A DNA stretch of 8,848 nucleotides from Chloroflexota bacterium. GTDB taxonomy: Bacteria > Chloroflexota > UBA6077 > JADZDV01. The stretch spans positions 1 to 8,848 of the forward strand of contig JADZDV010000585.1 in the NCBI GenBank assembly GCA_020850915.1, written 5' to 3'. Shown one piece after another: positions 1 through 6,633 of this stretch. The notes under the pieces are model-generated. The model saw nothing but the letters and a program-made list of their open reading frames with translations, had not been told where the DNA came from and did no database searches. The position numbers were made by a program, and so were the translations under genes. Position 1 is the first letter of the stretch, and every line of letters begins with the position of its first letter.

Positions 1-1
1 G

Positions 2-376
2 TCTGTTACGACGATACCCCAGGACCTGAAGCTGCGCGGTCTCACGCCGAAGCACATCTTCCGGAAGGCGATGCGCGGCATCCTGCCAGAGCCGATCGTC
101 AAGCGGCCGAAAAAGGGGTTCAACATCCCTGTGGCAACGTGGCTCCACGGTCCGCTGCGCGGACTGGTCGAGGATGTCTTCTCAGAGCGGAGTCTTCGAG
201 ACGAGGGCATCTTCAACCCTGCCTATGTGCGGGGATTGCTCGACGAGCATCAGGCGCGGCGCCGGGACCACCGAAAGCTGCTCTGGACACTGCTCGTCTT
301 CGAGCTGTGGCACGCCCGGCTGCGACAGCGTCCGACGCTCGATCTTGCGCCAACCCGCTCCGTCACGCGCCAGTAG
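2..376 (+). CDS. asnB: Asparagine synthase (glutamine-hydrolysing), C-terminal part, 5'-truncated
   Basis: The frame is open from the left edge to TAG at 374-376 and gives 124 residues, so the N-terminal glutaminase and most of the synthetase domain lie outside the window. What remains matches the end of the class B asparagine synthase fold. It has a basic helix leading to a 'RGILPEPIVKRPKKGF' stretch, then 'NIPVATW', and a final helix ending 'LLVFELWHARL'. The K-K-G-F...P...W pattern is the usual C-terminal signature of this family, which amidates aspartate, or a related carboxylate, using glutamine and ATP. Family members in polysaccharide and exosortase-type clusters often act on unknown substrates. 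The glycosyltransferase converging from the right makes such a role possible here but does not prove it. The last ~15 residues are a non-conserved tail. The family call is firm; the substrate is inferred. Confidence 0.88.
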   Translation, partial: SVTTIPQDLKLRGLTPKHIFRKAMRGILPEPIVKRPKKGFNIPVATWLHGPLRGLVEDVFSERSLRDEGIFNPAYVRGLLDEHQARRRDHRKLLWTLLVFELWHARLRQRPTLDLAPTRSVTRQ

Positions 377-382
377 GTCCGC

Positions 383-1921
383 TCAGCGGCGGTCGTACCG
401 CAAGATTCGCACGCCCTTGAACTGCTTCTGGGTGGCCCCGTAGCCGTGCCGAGTCAGCCAGTTGCGCGCCGGCTCGCTCATGTCGCCATCGGCCACCGCG
501 TCGAACTCATGTGAGAGCACCAGCCAGATCCGGTCGTGCTGGTCCGCGAACGCCTCCAGGTCGCGGGTTGGCCCGATCAGCCCGCGGTACTTTCCGACCA
601 CCTCGTAGGCCACGCGCCAGTCGAACGGCTCGTAGACGTCGGCGTACGGCGCGGCGGGGTTCGTGCCCCAGCGCCAGCCCGCGTAGTACTCGAAGCCGTT
701 CTGGTTCCACTTGGAGATGAAGATGTAGCCATCGCCGGGCCGGGCCTGATCCGTGGTGTACTTCACCGCGTCCCGCCACTCCTCATTCCGCCGCACCTCG
801 TAGGGACCAGCCTGAATGAGGACCGAGAGCGTTGCCAGCACGCCGAAGAGACCGACGGCCAGCATCGGGCGCAGCCGCGCCAGGCCCATCCCGGCGAGCA
901 GCGGCAGAGCCGGCAGGACCGCGAAGAGGTAGCGGTCGTTGAAGATCGGCCGCGCCAGCGAGATCCCAAGCGAGAGCGAAAAAGGCAGGAAGAACCAGGT
1001 CAGCAGCATCGCCGCGCGGTACCGGCGGCTCCGAGCCGCGGCGCCGCCGTGCATGAGTCCGTAGATGGCGAGTAGGGCCACGATCACGAGGACGCCGTAG
1101 CTCTGGACCGGCATCTTCGCCATCGCGTCGCCGCCGCTGAAGTCGATCAGAAAGTTCCGGGCGTCTGCGAATTTTGGTGGCAGCAGGTGGGACAGCTTGG
1201 AGCCGCCGGCATGGTGCATGAAGAACGGGATGAGCTGCAGCCCCGCCGCAACCGAGACGGCGCCGCTGACGACGAGACCCTTCACTGCCCGGCGGTCGCG
1301 CAGGAGCAGGACGAAAAGCCCCTGCGCCAGCATGGTGAAGGCGCTGTAGAAATGGCAGTAGAACGCCAGGGCGTTCAGCGCGCCGTGTACCGCCCAGTGC
1401 TGCCAGCGGTCGCTCTGGACCGCTCGGTCGAGCGCGATGTACGCGAGCACCGTGAAGAAGCTCAGAGCGGCGTACGCTCGGGCCTCCTGTGACATCAGCA
1501 CGTGGAACCCGTTGATCGCCAGCAGGCCCGCGGCTGACAATCCCGCCGCGTTCGAGTGGAGTCGTCGTCCCAGCAGGTAGACCGCGGGAATGGCCAGCGA
1601 ACCGACGATGGCGGAGGGCAGACGAATCAGCCACTCGCTGGCATCCAGGCCGACGATCCGCAGCCAGAAGTGGAGCGCCCAGTAGTAGAGCGTCATGTTG
1701 GACTCGACGGTCAGCGCCTGGACCAGGTCCCAGAAGGAGAGGGCGGATGTCCCGACCGCGCTGAGCTCGTCCGTCCAGAAGCCGCGGACGCCCAGGTCCC
1801 ACAGCCGCAGTCCAAGTCCCAGGAAGATGAGTCCCGATAGGACGAGCGAGGTCGGCAGCCAGGTCACTGAGAGGCCGCGCCGCCGCGCCAGCGGCAGGGC
1901 AGTGCGCTCCTGGACGCTCAT
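383..1921 (-). CDS. GT-C membrane glycosyltransferase (GT39 / ArnT-like)
   Basis: This 512-residue polytopic membrane protein has a hydrophobic first helix at about residues 22-42, then a first periplasmic loop with F-W-T-D-E (D51, E52). The acidic pair is the expected catalytic site of GT-C enzymes using polyprenyl-phosphate sugars. Further helices fall at roughly 100-118, 125-142, 148-166, 178-208, 215-234, 275-290, 304-322 and 331-371. The 'MSQEARAYA' stretch (143-151) and the R-Y-L motif near 330 are typical of bacterial members. Residues ~375-512 form a soluble, extracytoplasmic C-terminal domain. The enzyme would move a sugar from a lipid carrier to a lipid, protein or glycan outside the membrane; donor and acceptor cannot be read from sequence. 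It starts at ATG 7 bases after the MFS stop, with only a distant GGAG upstream, so translational coupling is likely. Confidence 0.87.
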   Translation of the reverse strand: MSVQERTALPLARRRGLSVTWLPTSLVLSGLIFLGLGLRLWDLGVRGFWTDELSAVGTSALSFWDLVQALTVESNMTLYYWALHFWLRIVGLDASEWLIRLPSAIVGSLAIPAVYLLGRRLHSNAAGLSAAGLLAINGFHVLMSQEARAYAALSFFTVLAYIALDRAVQSDRWQHWAVHGALNALAFYCHFYSAFTMLAQGLFVLLLRDRRAVKGLVVSGAVSVAAGLQLIPFFMHHAGGSKLSHLLPPKFADARNFLIDFSGGDAMAKMPVQSYGVLVIVALLAIYGLMHGGAAARSRRYRAAMLLTWFFLPFSLSLGISLARPIFNDRYLFAVLPALPLLAGMGLARLRPMLAVGLFGVLATLSVLIQAGPYEVRRNEEWRDAVKYTTDQARPGDGYIFISKWNQNGFEYYAGWRWGTNPAAPYADVYEPFDWRVAYEVVGKYRGLIGPTRDLEAFADQHDRIWLVLSHEFDAVADGDMSEPARNWLTRHGYGATQKQFKGVRILRYDRR

Positions 1922-1928
1922 GGTCAGA

Positions 1929-3182
1929 TCAGTGCTCCGGTGTCCCCTCTAGCGGCTCGACTCGCGACGCGCCGCTGATCGAGGCGGTGCGCGACCCGTC
2001 ATTACAGGCGCTCCGCGTCCGTCTCAGCGAGACGCCGGCCAGCACCAGGTAGTAGAGCGCAGGCAGGGTCACCGCCACAACCGTCAGAGCGGCGGGAATG
2101 CCCAGCGACCCTGCCAACGCGCCGGTGATCGGCGGGCCGGCCAGGAAGCCGAGATCGAGCCCTCCATTGTAGATGCTGGAGGCCAGCCCGAGGTGGACGC
2201 CCGGTCGATTGCGCGCCTCCGCCACCTGGGTGGAAGTGGTTACCCTGACCAGGCCACGGCACAGTCCGAGTGCGACGAACGCCGCCAGGAGCAGCGCTTC
2301 GTTGGTGGTCGAAGCGATGAGTAGTACCGAGAGGCTCACCATGAGGACGCCGACGTGGTTCAGGATTCGCGGTCCGACAGTGCTCATGAGAAAGCCATAC
2401 CCGAAGCGAATCGCGGTGGAGGAGTAGGATTTCACCGTCCGCAGCAGGCCGATCAGGGGTAGCGAGATGCCAATGGAGACGGCATAGATCGGGAAGAACA
2501 CCTCGGCCGCATCGTTGACGGCGTTGATGTAGACCATTAGCAGTGCTCCCAGCCAGACGGAGGCCGGCAGCCGCCGCAAGCTCTCCACTGACCATGGGCT
2601 GCCGGCGGGTTCTCGGGCTTGATGCTCCGCCCGCGCCGATGGCGGGACGCGGATGATGAGCGCCAGCACCGCGGCCAGAGCGGCAGGCGCCGCGGCAGAG
2701 GCTACGCCGGCCTGGTAGCCGAACCTGTCCGCGACGGTGGCCGCGAGCGGTGCGCCCAGGCCGTAGCCGCTGGAGATCGCCGCGGTGTACCAACTGATCG
2801 TCGGACCGAGGTTCGCGGCGCCCGTGCGGACCTCGATCAGGGCCGCGAGAAGGCAGGTCGTGACCACTGCGAGCGCCGCGCCCTGGGCACAGGCCATGAG
2901 GACCCGCGCTGGCCAGGCTTCGAGGTAGGCTATGCCGATCGAGGTACACGCGAGCAGCAGCAGTCCAGCGCCGATCAGGATCGGCGCACGATCTCCTCGG
3001 TACAGCCCGCCGGCAGGGATCCTGGAGCTGAGCTGCGCTATGCCAACGATAGAGAACAGGCTGCCGATGGACACGAAGTCATAGCCGTCGGCCTTCATCG
3101 CCAGCGGCAGCCCCAGCTCGATCCCGCCGCGATTCGTCGTCAGCAGCATCGCGACGCCGAAGATCAGAAACTGCTGTCTCAA
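1929..3182 (-). CDS. Major facilitator superfamily (MFS) transporter
   Basis: This 417-residue protein has about 12 hydrophobic segments in two halves, split by a charged, proline-containing linker around residues 180-205; the length is normal for MFS. A degenerate motif A (R-I-P-A-G-G-L-Y-R-G-D-R, ~54-65) sits between helices 2 and 3. A motif-C-like stretch near 139-155 (GYGLGAPLAATVADRFG) lies in helix 5 and is more usual in drug or metabolite exporters. The cargo is unknown. The frame is closed upstream by TAG at 3195-3197. The only start that keeps helix 1 intact is TTG at 3180-3182; the first in-frame ATG (3147-3149) falls inside that helix. No strong Shine-Dalgarno precedes the TTG. The dehydrogenase ends 48 bases upstream and the glycosyltransferase starts 7 bases downstream, which suggests one transcript. 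The C-terminal ~30 residues form a polar cytoplasmic tail. Confidence 0.85.
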   Translation of the reverse strand: MRQQFLIFGVAMLLTTNRGGIELGLPLAMKADGYDFVSIGSLFSIVGIAQLSSRIPAGGLYRGDRAPILIGAGLLLLACTSIGIAYLEAWPARVLMACAQGAALAVVTTCLLAALIEVRTGAANLGPTISWYTAAISSGYGLGAPLAATVADRFGYQAGVASAAAPAALAAVLALIIRVPPSARAEHQAREPAGSPWSVESLRRLPASVWLGALLMVYINAVNDAAEVFFPIYAVSIGISLPLIGLLRTVKSYSSTAIRFGYGFLMSTVGPRILNHVGVLMVSLSVLLIASTTNEALLLAAFVALGLCRGLVRVTTSTQVAEARNRPGVHLGLASSIYNGGLDLGFLAGPPITGALAGSLGIPAALTVVAVTLPALYYLVLAGVSLRRTRSACNDGSRTASISGASRVEPLEGTPEH

Positions 3183-3230
3183 CGCCCGCCGAGCCTACCA
3201 GGGAATCGTACGCGCCAGCAAGACCGATGC

Positions 3231-4118
3231 CTACCGAAGCCCTGCCAGCTCCTTGATCAGACCGAAGACAGCGGAGAAGTCCTCCTCCTGGCCACGGTTG
3301 TTCCGCGCTTCGCTCATCTCCGCGGCGATGGCGATGGCCGGCATCGGAACGCCGAGCCGGCGCGCCGCGGACATGATGAGCGAGAAATCCTTGGACATCA
3401 GCCGAAGCGGGAAGGCGGCCGGGAACCTGTTCTCCACCATCCCCGGCCCGCGCGCCTTGACGAGCGGCGCGCCGCTGGAGGTGTTGGCGATGATGTCCAC
3501 CATCAGGGCGGGTGCCAGTCCCGCCTTCTGCCCGAGCGCGAGCGACTCCGACATGACCTCCATCAGGCCGCCAAGCATCGTGTTGACGACGAGCTTCATC
3601 ATGGCGCCGGAGCCGCTCTCGCCCAGGTGATAAGCGGCCTTGCTGAGCTGGCTGAACAGGTCGCGCAGCGCCTCGAACCGGGCCTGCTCGCCGCCGACCA
3701 TTATCACGAGCGCGCCGTCTTCGGCTGCCCTCGTGCTGCCGGAGACCGGCGCGTCGAGGTGTGCGACGCCACGCGCCGCGGCCTCACGCGCATGGCGCTG
3801 GGCCGTCTCAGGGGCCACCGTGCTCATGTTGACGATGACGGCGCCCGGCTGCGCGCCGGCGAGCACACCGTCCGGGCCCAGCAGCACGTCGTCCACCGCC
3901 GCGTCGTCGCTCACGGAGAGGACCACGATGCTCGATCGAGCAGCCAGCTCTGATGGCGACGCGGCCACTCCACCACCCTGCTCCGCGAACTGCCGGGCAC
4001 GCGCCTCGGTCCGGTTCCAAACCGTTAGCTGGTAGCCCGCGGCACGCAGGCGATTCGCCATCGGTTTGCCCATGTTGCCCAGCCCGATGAACCCTAGCGT
4101 GGGTACCTGCTCAGCCAT
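3231..4118 (-). CDS. NAD(P)-dependent beta-hydroxyacid dehydrogenase (3-hydroxyisobutyrate dehydrogenase family)
   Basis: The 295-residue length is standard for the family. The N-terminal Rossmann motif is G-F-I-G-L-G-N-M-G (9-17). The second strand ends W-N-R-T (34-37), where Asn-Arg usually signals NADP(H). A substrate-binding segment D-A-P-V-S-G-S-T-R-A-A-E-D-G-A-L spans 122-137. The catalytic lysine is K175 in G-A-M-M-K-L-V-V-N, and the late M-S-K-D pair (K243, D244) contacts cofactor. The enzyme should be cytosolic and interconvert a small beta-hydroxyacid or aldehyde acid with its oxidised form. The S-T-R-A-A-E-D variant in the substrate loop resembles glyoxylate/succinic semialdehyde reductases more than classical MmsB or GarR, so the substrate is left open. 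The frame extends further upstream, but the ATG at 4116-4118 is preferred: it follows GAGGTGA by 5 bases and leaves the Rossmann motif close to the N-terminus. Confidence 0.9.
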   Translation of the reverse strand: MAEQVPTLGFIGLGNMGKPMANRLRAAGYQLTVWNRTEARARQFAEQGGGVAASPSELAARSSIVVLSVSDDAAVDDVLLGPDGVLAGAQPGAVIVNMSTVAPETAQRHAREAAARGVAHLDAPVSGSTRAAEDGALVIMVGGEQARFEALRDLFSQLSKAAYHLGESGSGAMMKLVVNTMLGGLMEVMSESLALGQKAGLAPALMVDIIANTSSGAPLVKARGPGMVENRFPAAFPLRLMSKDFSLIMSAARRLGVPMPAIAIAAEMSEARNNRGQEEDFSAVFGLIKELAGLR

Positions 4119-4123
4119 GAACA

Positions 4124-4130
4124 TCACCTC
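4124..4130 (-). promoter_or_regulatory. Ribosome binding site setting the dehydrogenase start
   Basis: On the minus strand GAGGTGA lies 5 bases before the ATG at 4118. It decides against the longer in-frame starts upstream (for example 4268), which would add about 50 residues with no family counterpart and overlap the divergent hydrolase gene. Confidence 0.7.
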
Positions 4131-4164
4131 ATTGTCTCTGGACACGTCGTTCTGTCTGGTGGGC

Positions 4165-4194
4165 ATGATCTCCCAGCCACCCCCGGCCGAGCAA
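4165..4194 (-). promoter_or_regulatory. Weak candidate promoter for the dehydrogenase-MFS-glycosyltransferase run
   Basis: Read on the minus strand, TTGCTC (4189-4194) is followed after 18 bases by GATCAT (4165-4170). These are three and four matches to the consensus -35 and -10. It is the best pair I see in the 134-base divergent spacer and would give a leader of about 40 bases. It is weak enough to be a chance occurrence. Confidence 0.22.
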
Positions 4195-4240
4195 CCTCCG
4201 ATCCCGCGAGCGCCTGGACCGCGGGCGTGGCGGTAGCCCG

Positions 4241-4255
4241 TACAATCTGGCGATG
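4241..4255 (+). promoter_or_regulatory. -10 element of a probable leaderless promoter for the alpha/beta hydrolase
   Basis: TACAAT at 4241-4246 matches the -10 consensus at five of six bases. Six bases separate it from the ATG at 4253-4255, so initiation at the usual distance would fall on or next to the A of the start codon. No Shine-Dalgarno is visible. A possible -35, TGGACC at 4215-4220, is spaced too far (20 bases) to be convincing. Confidence 0.45.
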
Positions 4256-5077
4256 ACCGGCGATCCACCGAAGCCGCTATCTGCCACGTCCGAGCCGAAG
4301 CCAGCGAGCACTCCGCCGGTATTCCGGCGCGCTCTCTCCTCGCACATGCTCATCGAGCCTGGCGGCATCCGGATCGCCGTAGAAGTCTACGGTCGCGGCC
4401 GGTGCGGGCGCGCGGCACTCGTCTGCCCCGGGTTCTTCCAGAGCAAGGATACGGCCACATTTCGCCACATGTGCCTCGCGCTATCGTCCAGCTCCCGGTC
4501 CGGACTGGATGTCATCGCGATGGACTTCCGTGGCCACGGTCGCTCTTCGGGAGTCTTCACCTTCTCCGCTCTCGAGGACGCCGACCTGGAAGCCGTCATC
4601 GAGTGGGCGCGACGCGAGTACCCACATCTCGCCATCATCGGGTTCTCCCTCGGTGGCGCAGTGGCGCTCAATACGCTGGCGCGGCACCCCAGGGCCGCGC
4701 AAGCGCTCGTCGCGGTGAGCGCCCCGTCGTCGTTCGCGGAGATCGAGTTCAGGTTCTGGACGCCAGATGCGATCCGGACCGGCTGGCGGGGCCTGGAGCG
4801 CGGCGCTGGCTGCCGACCGGGCAATCCCTTCCTGCCAAAAGTCGCGCCGATTGAGAGCGTGGTGAAGTGCGGCATGCCAAAGCTGTTCGTCCACGGCACG
4901 GGCGATCCGATCGTTGGAGTGGGGCACAGCTACCGTCTGTTCGCCGCCGCGCCGGAGCCGCGGCGGCTCGAGGTGTTCGAAGGCGGCGGGCACGCGGAGG
5001 ACCTCTTCCGCCAGGAGCCGGAGCGATTCGTCCGCCTGGTTCGGTCCTGGCTCGACGACACGCTGCCCGGGGCGTGA
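4253..5077 (+). CDS. Alpha/beta hydrolase
   Basis: This 274-residue serine hydrolase has the complete catalytic triad in order: nucleophile S132 in G-F-S-L-G-G, acid D218 in H-G-T-G-D-P-I-V, and base H247 in G-G-G-H-A-E-D-L. The early 'CPGFFQSKDT' (58-67) is the likely oxyanion-hole turn, and 'DFRGHGRSSG' (91-100) is the conserved loop before the nucleophile elbow. Residues ~160-200 would form the short lid. Residues 1-30 are proline- and serine-rich, outside the fold, with no signal peptide, so the protein is probably cytosolic. An esterase, thioesterase or similar C-O/C-S hydrolase is expected; the substrate cannot be read. The ATG at 4253 is supported by the -10 box just before it. An internal ATG at 4346 (M32) would start nearer the first core strand and is the alternative. 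The gene diverges from the dehydrogenase and is followed 86 bases later by the YHS gene. Confidence 0.88.
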   Translation: MTGDPPKPLSATSEPKPASTPPVFRRALSSHMLIEPGGIRIAVEVYGRGRCGRAALVCPGFFQSKDTATFRHMCLALSSSSRSGLDVIAMDFRGHGRSSGVFTFSALEDADLEAVIEWARREYPHLAIIGFSLGGAVALNTLARHPRAAQALVAVSAPSSFAEIEFRFWTPDAIRTGWRGLERGAGCRPGNPFLPKVAPIESVVKCGMPKLFVHGTGDPIVGVGHSYRLFAAAPEPRRLEVFEGGGHAEDLFRQEPERFVRLVRSWLDDTLPGA

Positions 5078-5122
5078 TCCGCTCATGCTCGGGCACGCGG
5101 GTTGCGACTCCTGGACCTCGAA

Positions 5123-5138
5123 GGCGCCGCGTGGCGCC
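5123..5138 (+). other. Small perfect hairpin between hydrolase and YHS genes
   Basis: GGCGCC (5123-5128), a GCGT loop and GGCGCC (5133-5138) form a six-pair GC stem 45 bases after the hydrolase stop. No T-run follows. It could damp read-through or protect the upstream message, but GC-rich DNA produces such stems by chance. Confidence 0.3.
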
Positions 5139-5153
5139 CGCCTGGAGCGCTCT

Positions 5154-5159
5154 GGAGGG
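5154..5159 (+). promoter_or_regulatory. Ribosome binding site for the YHS-domain gene
   Basis: GGAGGG lies 4 bases before the ATG at 5164. This is the best Shine-Dalgarno along the open frame, which continues upstream into the hydrolase gene, and so fixes the start. Confidence 0.6.
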
Positions 5160-5163
5160 CGGC

Positions 5164-5652
5164 ATGCAGCGGGATCTGATTCGTGCGCGCAGCACCTGGC
5201 TCGCGCGATGGCTGCTGGGCGGCTCGCATACCGACCCCGACGCAGACGAGCTCGCGGCGGAGGGCATCCCGAACGCGACGGGAAAGGCCGTCAGCTCCGC
5301 GAGCTGGGCCGAGTCAGACGGTACTCCCGCGGCGACCATCGACCAGGCGACACCGCTGGGGGAACAGCAGTCGGTGCGTGACACGGCGCCCCGTCCGTCC
5401 AGGGGCGCCTCGGCCAAGGACCCGGTGTGCGGGCGAGAAGTGCCGCGGGAGAACAACCCGTATCTGCTTGTTTGCGATGGTGCAACTTACTACTTCTGCT
5501 CGGCCGGTTGCCGCGACCGCTTCGAGCATGCACCGAGCGACGTGGCCGGCCGCTACATTGGCGGCAGCTTCGCGGACGAGCAGGCGCCTGAAAAGGGCGA
5601 TCTCTTCCAGGCCGCGCCCTCCACGTGGGATGGCTCGCCAAAGCCGGAGTGA
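5164..5652 (+). CDS. YHS-domain protein of unknown function
   Basis: This 162-residue protein carries one YHS domain at about residues 84-123. It begins D-P-V-C-G (C89), has a second cysteine at 104, and ends Y-Y-F-C-S-A-G-C (C112, C116) followed by R-D-R-F. YHS domains are small, usually metal-binding modules found in copper ATPases, oxygenases and stand-alone proteins; the four cysteines here suit metal or cluster binding. Residues 1-20 are basic and hydrophobic (R-A-R-S-T-W-L-A-R-W-L-L). Residues 21-83 are Ala/Ser/Asp/Pro-rich and look disordered. The C-terminus (~131-162) is acidic. I recognise no second domain. The ATG at 5164 is chosen for its GGAGGG; reading further upstream would run into the hydrolase in another frame. 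The gene may be co-transcribed with the hydrolase, though a hairpin lies between them. Function is unassigned. Confidence 0.8.
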   Translation: MQRDLIRARSTWLARWLLGGSHTDPDADELAAEGIPNATGKAVSSASWAESDGTPAATIDQATPLGEQQSVRDTAPRPSRGASAKDPVCGREVPRENNPYLLVCDGATYYFCSAGCRDRFEHAPSDVAGRYIGGSFADEQAPEKGDLFQAAPSTWDGSPKPE

Positions 5653-5792
5653 TTCTCGGCATCCTCGAGGGATGAGATCGAGGGAGATCAGGGCCTGGGA
5701 AGCCGGCGTGCTGGCGCGGCACGAGACCGCCCGGAGCCGGAGCGACCCGTCACGTCCGCTGCTCCCTGAGGCACCAGCGGGAGTGTGACGGG

Positions 5793-5807
5793 GCGCCTGC
5801 CCGGCGC
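5793..5807. terminator. Possible weak hairpin between convergent YHS and PRC-barrel genes
   Basis: GCGCC (5793-5797), a TGCCC loop and GGCGC (5803-5807) form a five-pair stem in the 167-base convergent gap, close to the PRC-barrel stop. There is no T-run on either strand, so a terminator role is only a guess. The rest of 5653-5819 shows no credible gene, only an eight-base direct repeat, TCGAGGGA, at 5665 and 5678. Confidence 0.25.
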
Positions 5808-5819
5808 GGAGTGGATCGG

Positions 5820-6419
5820 TCAGCGTTCGCCGCGGCGAGCCAGGCTTATGTCGCGGAGGCGATCGAGCACCTCCGTGATCGTCGCGTCGAGATAGACGCC
5901 GCTCTCGTCCAGGCGGGTCACCCAGTCAACCGGCACGTAGACATCCTGCACGCCTGCCGTCTCGCACCGCACCCAGAAGCCATCGAGGTGGTCGGTGTCG
6001 GGCTCCAGCTCGACCTGGTCCACCGTGCCAAGGGGGCCGTCCTTCGCATGGACCCTTGTGCCGGGCAAGAGGTCCTCCTGGTTCGCGCTCATTCGCTGGC
6101 GCTGTCTGACGGGGATGTAGAGCACGCCGCCAGGATACGGGAGCGTGAAGGCCCAGGTCGGCGGTGGCGTGAAGAACTCGTTGTAAGCAAAGTCCGGCAG
6201 GTCGCCAAGCTTGTCCTTGCTCAGCGTGAGGCGAAGCTCGTCACCTTCGGCGTCCGCGACGAAGTCGATCGGGACGAGAATGTCGCGCGGCAGGAGCCGT
6301 CCTCTCAGCACGACAATGCTCACCACTGCTTGCTGCTCGAGGTCCACCACGATGCGGTGAACGCGGCCGACTTCGGTCCGATCACGCGTGAGGACACGCG
6401 CGCCAATCTCGATGTTCAT
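5820..6419 (-). CDS. Two-domain PRC-barrel protein
   Basis: This 199-residue cytosolic protein has two beta-rich repeats. The first (~1-70) starts M-N-I-E-I-G-A-R-V-L and contains 'VGRVHRIVVDLEQQAVVSIVV' followed by 'RDILVPIDFV'. The second (~116-180) starts D-L-L-P-G-T-R-V-H-A-K-D and contains G-P-L-G-T-V-D-Q-V-E-L, then V-Y-V-P-V-D-W-V. Each shows the PRC-barrel order: a G-x-x-V or V-x-x edge, 'G.V..vv.d', then a 'V-P-x-D/W' strand. A linker at ~75-110 carries a proline-rich stretch (F-F-T-P-P-P-T-W). PRC barrels occur in photosynthetic reaction-centre subunit H, the RNA-maturation factor RimM and many stress-related proteins; orphan ones like this have no settled role. The ATG at 6417-6419 follows AGGGAG by 5 bases. 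A longer in-frame start at 6545 would add 42 low-complexity residues and is less likely. Confidence 0.8.
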   Translation of the reverse strand: MNIEIGARVLTRDRTEVGRVHRIVVDLEQQAVVSIVVLRGRLLPRDILVPIDFVADAEGDELRLTLSKDKLGDLPDFAYNEFFTPPPTWAFTLPYPGGVLYIPVRQRQRMSANQEDLLPGTRVHAKDGPLGTVDQVELEPDTDHLDGFWVRCETAGVQDVYVPVDWVTRLDESGVYLDATITEVLDRLRDISLARRGER

Positions 6420-6424
6420 CTCTG

Positions 6425-6430
6425 CTCCCT
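6425..6430 (-). promoter_or_regulatory. Ribosome binding site for the PRC-barrel gene
   Basis: AGGGAG on the minus strand lies 5 bases before the ATG at 6419 and favours this start over the upstream in-frame ATG at 6545. Confidence 0.6.
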
Positions 6431-6633
6431 GGTGCTGCACCCGGTCGTCCCGAGCTGCTGGTTGTTGGGCCAGCTCCTTCTGACCGCCCGTCGCCGCTGG
6501 AGCTTGCCGCTCCACGCTCCGGCGCAAACGCTCTCGCGAAAGCATACGCTGTTCGTCACCTGCCAGGGCGTCGCGCCCCGAGCCCTCGGTGTCCCCTTAC
6601 GATGCAACAGGCGCGTTGCCGAACGGGTTGGAG

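Noticed and set aside
379..389. CCGC-TCA-GCGG hairpin between the convergent asparagine synthase and glycosyltransferase ends.
   Set aside because: It has only four pairs, no T-run, and lies mostly within the last glycosyltransferase codons; too weak to call a terminator.
783..1802. 339-codon minus-strand frame within the glycosyltransferase gene.
   Set aside because: It is an alternative frame of the same strand, with Arg/Pro/Ala-rich text and no motif. The overlapping frame has the full GT-C membrane pattern.
2619..3953. 444-codon plus-strand frame across the MFS and dehydrogenase genes.
   Set aside because: It spans two clear minus-strand genes and their gap, has an Arg/His/Gly/Glu-rich composition and shows no fold signature.
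4749..5456. Minus-strand 235-codon frame opposite the hydrolase and YHS genes.
   Set aside because: It spans two plus-strand genes with intact catalytic and cysteine motifs, and its own translation is a low-complexity Arg/Ala/Pro string.
5672..5788. Possible 38-codon small protein after the YHS gene.
   Set aside because: GAGGG abuts the ATG with no spacer and the product is Arg/Pro-rich with no pattern. It is the tail of a mirror frame of the YHS gene.
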